A stretch of DNA of 9,131 nucleotides from Chlamydiota bacterium (GTDB lineage: Bacteria > Chlamydiota > Chlamydiia > Chlamydiales > JAJFMB01), in NCBI GenBank assembly GCA_021772355.1, contig JAJFMB010000087.1:1-9131 (forward strand), given 5' to 3'. This document shows, one piece after another, positions 1 through 6,100 of the stretch; the first letter of the stretch is position 1; each line of letters opens with the position of its first letter. Under the pieces are notes generated by a model that ran no database searches, was not told where the DNA came from, and saw nothing but the letters and a program-made list of their open reading frames with translations. Both the position numbers and the translations under genes were made by a program.

Positions 1-54
1 ATTAAATTAAACTCAACAGATTAGAGCATTTGAAACTTGATTCATTAGCAAAGC

Positions 55-77
55 TGACTAAATCGCGTGATTAGTCA
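55..77 (-). terminator. Hairpin overlapping the stop codon of the secreted hydrolase gene; weak candidate terminator
   Basis: Bases 55-64 and 69-77 form an inverted repeat (TGACTAAATC / GATTAGTCA) with nine base pairs, one bulged A and the tetraloop GCGT. On the minus-strand transcript it covers the TAA stop of the hydrolase gene and is the last structure seen before the window edge. The stem is AT-rich and what follows (GCTTTGCTAATG) is not a run of U, so it is not a textbook intrinsic terminator. It could instead be a 3'-end stabilising structure. Confidence 0.3.
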
Positions 78-1000
78 TTAAATGCCCCTCGCAAGGCAAC
101 AACAGCGATATCAAGCGATTCTCGCGCAACCGTAGAAGCACGGGCCCCATTTCCAGCTAAATGCCCAACACCCCATTGAGTATATACATTTGTAGGGATC
201 CCAGATGATATTAATCGATCCGCATATCTTTGCCCGTCTTCTCGCAGGTCGTCATTCTCAGCTAAAATAATGAGGGTTGAAGGAAGCTTGGACAAGTCTT
301 TTGCCATCATGGGAGAGACATAAGGGTTATAGACATCTTTGGGATCTGCCACATATTGCGTAGCATACCATCTTACAGGGTCGAGCGCATCGTTTTGACG
401 TTGAACAGTTCCATTTCCTGTAAGATCTGTTGATGGATTTATCAACACCTGAATATAGATTGTTGGGCCCTTACGATCACGCGCTAAAAGACATAATGCA
501 GCAGCCATATTCCCACCAGCGCTATCACCAACAACAGCCAAACGAGCGGGATCTGCATGAAAGTTTCCAGCATGTTCGTCTATCCAAATAAGGGCATCAT
601 AACATTGTTCCAGGGGAAGTGGAAACTTCCCTTCCGGTGAATTTAAATATCCAACTGAAACAACCAACGCTTGGACTTCTCTACAAAGATAACGAGCCAT
701 GTTATCATGAGTATCCAAATTACCACCTACCCATGCCCCACCATGGATCAATAGAATAATAGGCAGATGTAAACATTCGCTCGGCTGATAAATACGCAAT
801 GGAGTTAACCGCCCTTCACGTTCTATCTTGATATCCTTCACATCTTGGACGTTAAATTTTTCTGCTTCAATATTTAGAATTTTATTATTGATTAGATCGC
901 GCACTTGGTGAGGTTTCATATCCCAAAATGATAAAGCTGAAAGGTTTGGTGTCGTTGTAAGAACACATAACAGACAAATAACGAAAAAATATTTATTCAT
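71..1000 (-). CDS. Exported alpha/beta-hydrolase of the hormone-sensitive-lipase (HSL) esterase type
   Basis: The 309-residue product should hydrolyse carboxylic esters, probably short-chain or aryl esters; the physiological substrate is unknown. It shows the HSL-family (alpha/beta-hydrolase fold-3) layout: oxyanion-hole motif HGGAW at residues 86-90, nucleophile elbow GDSAGG at 158-163 with Ser160, acidic member Asp250 in AENDDLRED, and His280 in WGVGH. All three catalytic positions are present and the length is normal for the family. Residues 1-24 look like a Sec signal peptide (Lys3, then a hydrophobic run rich in I, L, V and C), with cleavage likely near 22-24, so it probably acts in the periplasm or outside the cell. 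No lipobox is clear. It is the last of the minus-strand cluster, starting 3 nt after the methyltransferase stop codon. No Shine-Dalgarno sequence is visible, so translational coupling is likely. The family call is firm; the substrate is open. Confidence 0.9.
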   Translation of the reverse strand: MNKYFFVICLLCVLTTTPNLSALSFWDMKPHQVRDLINNKILNIEAEKFNVQDVKDIKIEREGRLTPLRIYQPSECLHLPIILLIHGGAWVGGNLDTHDNMARYLCREVQALVVSVGYLNSPEGKFPLPLEQCYDALIWIDEHAGNFHADPARLAVVGDSAGGNMAAALCLLARDRKGPTIYIQVLINPSTDLTGNGTVQRQNDALDPVRWYATQYVADPKDVYNPYVSPMMAKDLSKLPSTLIILAENDDLREDGQRYADRLISSGIPTNVYTQWGVGHLAGNGARASTVARESLDIAVVALRGAFND

Positions 1001-1003
1001 AAT

Positions 1004-1606
1004 TTAAGTTTGTTTTTTTGCTACGACATGGTAGATGTGCCACTGCTTCATTTGGCCATCGAAATTAGGGATAAGACCTTGTTCGATTTGCAGATATTCT
1101 ATTTTGAATTGGGGCTTAAAAAGGTCCTTTATACCCTCTAGAGAGTGGATCGTTAACTCTGGATCACTTGCCCACTCATCGTGTTCTCCAAAAAAATGCC
1201 CACAAAACCTCCCTCCAATAGCTAAGCTTTGCACTATGGTTTTCCAACAGTGCTCAAAATGCTCCGGTTTACAAAAGGGCAAGCTGAAGCTTGCATTGAT
1301 TAGATCAACTTCTTTTGGAAGTGTCATATTAGAAAAGTTTGTCACTTGGACCTCGAGACCCGCTTTATGCTCAGGCTCCACACGATCCAATATGATGTCT
1401 ATCGACTGTTGCTTTTCATCTAGTGCACATACCTTCCATCCTGATCGTAACAAAAATAACGTATCTCTTCCCGTGCCTGCACCAAGATCTACCGCTCGAC
1501 CGGTATTGACATTTTCCATTTGAAAATACTTATGCGCTAACATGACCGTCTTTCGTGGTTCGGTCATATCCATTGTTCCTTCAAAATATTCTTCAGGTGT
1601 GCGCAC
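1004..1606 (-). CDS. Class I SAM-dependent methyltransferase
   Basis: A 200-residue cytoplasmic Rossmann-fold methyltransferase using S-adenosylmethionine. Motif I is AVDLGAGTGRD at residues 38-48, the acidic residue after strand 2 is Asp63 (ALDE), and the strand-4 region DLINASFSLPF spans 101-111. It is followed by GGRFCGHFFGEHDEWA at 131-146, which recalls small TehB-like/type-11 methyltransferases, although no tellurite role can be claimed. There is no signal peptide and no extra domain. The start codon is GTG at 1606-1604. It is preferred because GGAG (1618-1615) lies 8 nt upstream and the first residues lead directly into the fold. That ribosome binding site lies against the TGA stop of the upstream GrpB-GNAT gene, with a 13-nt gap, and the downstream hydrolase starts 3 nt after this stop, so all three are probably co-translated. 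The methyl acceptor is unknown. Confidence 0.87.
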   Translation of the reverse strand: MRTPEEYFEGTMDMTEPRKTVMLAHKYFQMENVNTGRAVDLGAGTGRDTLFLLRSGWKVCALDEKQQSIDIILDRVEPEHKAGLEVQVTNFSNMTLPKEVDLINASFSLPFCKPEHFEHCWKTIVQSLAIGGRFCGHFFGEHDEWASDPELTIHSLEGIKDLFKPQFKIEYLQIEQGLIPNFDGQMKQWHIYHVVAKKQT

Positions 1607-1614
1607 TTTTAGTT

Positions 1615-1618
1615 CTCC
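1615..1618 (-). promoter_or_regulatory. Ribosome binding site fixing the GTG start of the methyltransferase
   Basis: On the minus strand GGAG stands 8 nt before the GTG at 1606-1604, directly after the stop codon of the preceding gene. The ATG that contains the first base of this site's context (1620-1618) is followed by an in-frame stop after three codons, so GTG is the only workable start nearby. Confidence 0.7.
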
Positions 1619-1619
1619 A

Positions 1620-2618
1620 TCAATTTAAGAATTTCCCTACCGTACTTTCTTCCAAGCCTATTTTAAATGACATGTTTTCATACGCGTTATGCTGAAAAAA
1701 TTTGTAAACTTCTGGTGGGGATTGAATTAGTAACAATTTATAGCCTTGGTGATGTAGCCAGCGTTCGCAAAGCTTTAAAAATTGGCTCCCAAAGCCGCAC
1801 AAGCGATAGTTTTCATCTATGACAAAAATCCGTAAAGCTGCTCTATCCTCAACCAAAAGCTGAAGATGTGCATAACCAATGATCTCTGCATTTTTATAAA
1901 AGACAAAATGAATATGATCTTTTCGTTCCAATGTCCACGTATAGGGATCACTAGTCGACTTGAAAAAATATTTCTGCCTAAATGAGCGCACTGCAGCCCA
2001 TTCTCTGTCCGTGAGTGCTTGCACCATGCGCCATCCATCAAAACCATCTTTGATATCAATACTTGCGACAAAAGCATCTTTTCCATTGCAATAGTGCAGA
2101 ATGTCCTGAGGAAATTTCCTAGCCAATTCTATCTTAAGCTTTGCATAAGCCTGAGCATCGTCATCATGAGAACGCATCCAATCACGGAATTTCAAGTAGC
2201 GATCAATTTCTGGATCCCCTTCTTCATAAACATGCACATTATGAGTTCTCACATTTTTGCTTTTTTGAAAAAAACGTCGAAAAGCCATTCCGGATTCCCC
2301 TTTGACCTCGTATCCCAGTGACTCCATACCCTTGTTCATTTTATCAACTTCTTGGATATCTCTTACAACGGGAAGCATGTCTATAATAGGCTTGGCACAT
2401 AAGCCTGGAACAGATGTAGAACCGATATGATGAATGACGAAACAATTAGTTCCTAGAATCTGTTGAATTTGGGCAGCTTCCTCTTCAAACAGGGACGGCC
2501 AGTTTTGATCGTAAGCAACTACTTCTATATGAGAGCTCATAACAACCACCCAAATAATGAAAGATAAAAGATACCGATCCCTTTTTAAGTTTCCACTCTT
2601 TGGAGCAAGAGATGACAT
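1620..2618 (-). CDS. GrpB-family (UPF0157) domain fused to a GNAT acetyltransferase domain
   Basis: A two-domain protein of 332 residues. Residues about 28-195 match the GrpB/UPF0157 family of the nucleotidyltransferase superfamily: VVAYDQNWPSLFEEE near 33-47, then HIGSTSVPGL at 64-73 and KPIIDM at 76-81, with Asp80 in the expected acidic position and THNVHVYEEG at 125-134. Residues about 205-332 form a GNAT domain with IIGYAHLQLL (246-255), strand-4 RIFVIDENYR (263-272) and the acetyl-CoA loop R272-x-x-G275-x-G277. Such fusions are known in intracellular bacteria; substrates are not established. Two starts compete. ATG 2618 has a strong AAAGGGAG site 5 nt upstream but adds 26 residues with a hydrophobic stretch (YLLSFIIWVVV) and is masked by a hairpin. 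ATG 2540 (Met27) gives the usual GrpB N-terminus but has only a poor GGGTGG site. It is the second gene of the putative operon. The C-terminus looks somewhat short for the fusion class. Confidence 0.85.
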   Translation of the reverse strand: MSSLAPKSGNLKRDRYLLSFIIWVVVMSSHIEVVAYDQNWPSLFEEEAAQIQQILGTNCFVIHHIGSTSVPGLCAKPIIDMLPVVRDIQEVDKMNKGMESLGYEVKGESGMAFRRFFQKSKNVRTHNVHVYEEGDPEIDRYLKFRDWMRSHDDDAQAYAKLKIELARKFPQDILHYCNGKDAFVASIDIKDGFDGWRMVQALTDREWAAVRSFRQKYFFKSTSDPYTWTLERKDHIHFVFYKNAEIIGYAHLQLLVEDRAALRIFVIDENYRLCGFGSQFLKLCERWLHHQGYKLLLIQSPPEVYKFFQHNAYENMSFKIGLEESTVGKFLN

Positions 2619-2645
2619 GATGGCTCCCTTTGACAGGAAGCCATC
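2619..2645 (-). promoter_or_regulatory. RNA hairpin sequestering the ribosome binding site of the GrpB-GNAT gene
   Basis: In the minus-strand transcript these 27 nt fold into one uninterrupted 11-bp stem (GAUGGCUUCCU pairing with AGGGAGCCAUC, one U-G wobble) with the 5-nt loop GUCAA. It ends immediately before the ATG at 2618. The Shine-Dalgarno core AGGGAG is entirely in the stem. The opposite strand would have a C-A mismatch instead of U-G, so the structure suits the minus-strand RNA. No U-run follows, which argues against an intrinsic terminator. It may reduce or gate translation from this start. It begins 18 nt after the stop codon of the upstream gene. Confidence 0.6.
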
Positions 2646-2663
2646 AAATAAACTAAATGGTTA

Positions 2664-3038
2664 TTACAAAACCTCATAACCCATGAGGGAATAAGCATCC
2701 TTTTCATCTTCTGTCCATTCAGCAACAGCAGCTGTAAATTCTCTCACCCCCGATTGACACACCGGTTGTGGAGGAGTAGCTAGTACCTGTTCGGCAGCAG
2801 TCAACCTACCTCCCACTAAAGTGACACCTCTTTGAAGCTGACTTGAAGCTTGACCTAATCCCCCATCCCGCATTACTGGGAGTGCTTGAGTATGGACCCT
2901 TACAAGCACGGGTCTTTGGACTACAAAACCTAAAGCAGGATGAACTGGATACACTACCCCTTGTGGCACACCAGTAGCGGGAGCCTGATAGTTTACGACC
3001 ACAGGTGGTCGCCCTAAAAAACATGGTTGAAATGACAT
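2664..3038 (-). CDS. Small Val/Pro-rich protein of unknown function
   Basis: I do not recognise this 124-residue protein. About 20 of its residues are Val and 12 are Pro, concentrated in the first 100 residues (for example PPVVVNYQAP at 11-20 and QRPVLVRV at 41-48), which suggests an extended, low-complexity or beta-prone chain. The last 20 residues differ: acidic and aromatic, with EWTEDEKDAYSLMGYEVL from 107, and they may be a short helical motif. There is no signal peptide, membrane segment or lipobox. Support for a real gene is a good ribosome binding site (AAAAGGA, 5 nt before ATG), a promoter with near-consensus boxes upstream, tandem stop codons TAATAA and a position heading the minus-strand cluster. 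GC is higher here than in neighbours (32/60 and 28/60 in two lines counted). It could be a lineage-specific secreted effector, but nothing in it proves that. Confidence 0.6.
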   Translation of the reverse strand: MSFQPCFLGRPPVVVNYQAPATGVPQGVVYPVHPALGFVVQRPVLVRVHTQALPVMRDGGLGQASSQLQRGVTLVGGRLTAAEQVLATPPQPVCQSGVREFTAAVAEWTEDEKDAYSLMGYEVL

Positions 3039-3043
3039 ATTTT

Positions 3044-3050
3044 TCCTTTT
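3044..3050 (-). promoter_or_regulatory. Ribosome binding site of the small Val/Pro-rich protein gene
   Basis: AAAAGGA on the minus strand, with AAAAT (5 nt) between it and the ATG at 3038-3036. It supports this start over the overlapping reading frame that begins further upstream. Confidence 0.6.
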
Positions 3051-3075
3051 GTTTCAGGATTAAGAAATGCAAGCC

Positions 3076-3105
3076 ATTCTACCATTAAAGGACAAAAACT
3101 GTCCA
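3076..3105 (-). promoter_or_regulatory. Sigma-70-like promoter of the minus-strand operon
   Basis: On the minus strand a -35 box TGGACA (3105-3100, 5 of 6 to TTGACA) and a -10 box TAGAAT (3081-3076, 5 of 6 to TATAAT) are separated by 18 nt. The expected transcription start, near 3069, gives a leader of about 30 nt to the ATG at 3038. This is the best promoter match I found in the window. It would drive the small orphan gene and, if no terminator intervenes, the three genes below it. An inverted repeat overlaps its -35 box. Confidence 0.55.
3090..3104. repeat. Inverted repeat GGACA-N5-TGTCC overlapping the -35 box
   Basis: GGACA AAAAC TGTCC is a perfect 5-bp inverted repeat with a 5-nt centre. 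It covers five bases of the -35 box and the adjoining spacer of the minus-strand promoter, the position of many repressor operators. It is short, so chance is quite possible. As an RNA stem it would lie upstream of the predicted transcription start and so would not be transcribed from that promoter. Confidence 0.3.
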
Positions 3106-3180
3106 TACAGACACCATCGCGATATTCTTTTTTAGATTGCATTTATTTTTATTTTTGATAAAGTGCCCCGAAAAAATAAA

Positions 3181-3184
3181 AAGG
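3181..3184 (+). promoter_or_regulatory. Ribosome binding site deciding the Rhs start at 3191
   Basis: AAGG (within AAAAAGG) lies 6 nt before the ATG at 3191. The next upstream candidate, a TTG at 3137, would put 18 residues in front of a perfectly formed signal peptide, so 3191 is chosen. I see no convincing promoter for this gene: TTGCAT (3137-3142) and GATAAA (3157-3162) exist in the AT-rich leader but their 14-nt spacing is too short. Confidence 0.6.
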
Positions 3185-3190
3185 CTTGTT

Positions 3191-6100
3191 ATGAAAAAAA
3201 TATTACCCTTTTTTACAATCTTCTTTCTTCTTATTACTTTCCAAATTTATTCAGCACCTTCTTACTTTGGAGCTAAACTTCTTTCCTCAACAGAATCTGA
3301 CCCCGATTGCTTTATTGACCATAAAGTAAATGTGATCAACGGCGACTATTGCGAAGTAGTTACTGATCTTATCATCAAAGGTCCTGACAATCTAATTATG
3401 CAACGCTTCTTCAGCAACAGCAATTACATGACAGGAGAGGGCAAAGGCGGGTGGAGAATTTTTCCGCAATGTTGGCTAACTGTAGGAAAAGACCCTAAGG
3501 GAAATCATTGCGAAGTTTCAGGGGAAACCTACTATTGGACGTATGCCTTCACAGGCGAAAGATCGGGAAGCATATTAACTTACAGTGGTTGGGAAAGTCG
3601 GACATCACACAATGACACACTTCGAGTTTGGGGCTTTAAAGACGGTAGAAGCATCAGCAATTCAGCAAGAGGTAAGGTCAGCGGACAGACAAATGTTCAG
3701 AACAATGTACTACGATATCAAGCAGAAAGAGAGAACTACACTCTTATTCTTGGCGATGGAACTGAACGCTATTTCGATCGGGTTGATGATTTGCCCTCAT
3801 GTCACCTCGGAGAGGAACTGAATCTCGTGATTTCCGAGAAAGTCAAAAATCCAGAGCATTTTCGATTAGTTTTAGAAAGGCTTCCGTCCGGAAATAAAAT
3901 CCGCTACCAATACGACGAATCAGGTCACCTCGCTAGGGTAGAAATGCTCAACAGTAGTGAAGACAAGATATTTTCCTGGATTTCCTTAACACACCAGCCA
4001 GATCAGCTTTATATATCTACAAGTGATGAAAGAAACATTACTTACACACTTAATGAATCCTCAATTACTCAAGTCGATTATTCTTATCAGCCATCGTGTA
4101 GTTACAACTACAATGAAGATGGAAAACTGATTCAGAAGGCTTTACCCGGAAAATCGCTGCTCGTTGAATATGATGAAAAATCACGAGTTGCCTGTTTAAA
4201 AGATCGAGGAGAAAACACTAATTTTTTCTATGGAGGTGGATTTACAGAAGTAATTAATGCAATCGGTAAAAAAACCATATATCGATTTAACACACGTGAA
4301 CAACTCCATTCTGTAGAGCATTTCGATCTTGGGGGATCTATCTATCGTGTGGATCGAAAATACTGGGAAACGGAACGAGAACGCTATGGACGTCTTCTTA
4401 CAAAAACAATTGAAGACGAAAACGGGAACACAATTTCAGCTCATTGTTTTACTTATGATGACAAAGGCAACGTGATACAAGAGTCCTTATATGGAAACTT
4501 GACAGGAAAAAGTGATGCTTTTCTGCAAATGGGAAAAAATGGGCAGGTGATTGTTGGAGATAATGATGACTGTCATCTAAAAAAAATGGAGTATTCCCAA
4601 AATGATTTTAATCTACTAACAAAAATCGGAGACTGTAAGGGTAATGAAACCGTTTTTGAGTATTTGCCCGGGACGAATCAATTAATTAAAAAATACATCA
4701 AAGACAATAAAAATGCTGACTGGAAAGCAATTCAACAGCGCACTTTCTACTCATACAATGAGGATGGAGTCGTTATAGAAATTGTTGATGATGATGGACA
4801 TGATGTCGAAATGACATCTACCTATGGAGTTACTGAAAGACATATCACAACCACCATCCCCAAAGAAGATCTTCCCAATGTCGGTCTTCCTCAAGAGATA
4901 ATCACTCATGCAGTTGATCCAAAAAACAAATTCACATCGCAACAATTAAAAAGAATCGTCAACACCTATGATCCGCAGGGCAATCTTCTTAAAGAAGAAA
5001 ACTATGATGCAAACAATTCTTATTGCTTTGCGAAAACATGGGAATATGATGCTCATGGACATCTGATTAAGGAAACCAATGCTGAGGAGCAGGAAACACT
5101 CTATACCTATGATCTTCTCGGCAATTGCACAAGTAAACAAATTCCTCACCAAAACCTTGCCATTGAATATCTCTATAACAAGCAATGCAAGATTATTGAG
5201 ATTCACGAAGACTATGGACCTACTCAAAAAGTTCTGACCAATACCTACGACCCCTTGGGAAGAATAACATCCTCAACGGATCGACTAGGCAGCCGAACCG
5301 ATTATGAATACGACCTAAAAGGTTTCTTATCCAAAGTAATTTATCCTGCAATGGTTGATGAAAATGGAAATGTCTCAAGGCCCATAGAGAGTTATGAAAA
5401 CGACATGTTCGGCAATCCTCTCATCACGACAGATCCTAAAGGATATCAACTCTTCAAACGATATAACATACGAGGAAACCCCATCTCCATTGACTACCCT
5501 GATGGTACATATGAACTATTTAAATATGATCCGGAAGGAAGCATTCATCGTCATCTAAACCGAGATAAAATCATATCTGTATATGAATATGACTTTCTTG
5601 GGCGGCAAATCAATGAAGAACGTACCACTCTTGGAAGTAGTGGTTTCAGAAGTTGGTTGGATAATATTTTCTGTAAATATAGCACCTATCATTTAACAAA
5701 TATCAAGGAAAAGGGGTGTTATACATGTTACGAATATGATACTGCTGGTCGTCCTTCCAAGGTTTTCCGACCTTCAATAGACTCTGTAAAGGACGATGAA
5801 AATTCCAGAAAAGAGGAATATGTTTATGATTCACTTGGAAGGGTTTCGCAAATAAAGGCTTATTTCGACTGTGGAGAAAAAGATTATACCATTGAACATA
5901 TCCAATACGATCTTGCCAATCGAGTCATTGAAAAGTGGATCGATGATGCTGACGGCAAAAAACTTCAAGGTTTCCGATATATCTATGACAAGAGAGGCCT
6001 TCTCATTGAAGAACAGGCCTTATTGGATGCTCAATATATCACGGTAATCAAGACTGACTATAACGAGCTGGGAGAACCCACTCTTATCGTAGATGGTGAA

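Noticed and set aside
1035..1523. Plus-strand open frame of 162 codons
   Set aside because: It lies wholly antisense to the methyltransferase gene, is Cys/Ser-rich without domain motifs, and has no recognisable family.
2619..2645. Reading the hairpin before the GrpB-GNAT gene as an intrinsic terminator
   Set aside because: No U-run follows on either strand, and the sequence continues directly into the start codon.
2806..3072. Minus-strand open frame of 88 codons overlapping the small orphan gene
   Set aside because: Its Ser/Arg/Cys-rich composition looks like an out-of-frame translation. The other frame has the ribosome binding site and tandem stops.
3116..3123. Perfect palindrome ATCGCGAT in the divergent intergenic region
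   Set aside because: Eight bases with no partner site or extension; too short to separate from chance.
3137..3190. Longer Rhs reading frame beginning at TTG 3137 (18 extra residues)
   Set aside because: The start is a TTG without a ribosome binding site, and ATG 3191 has AAGG at 6 nt and begins an ideal signal peptide.
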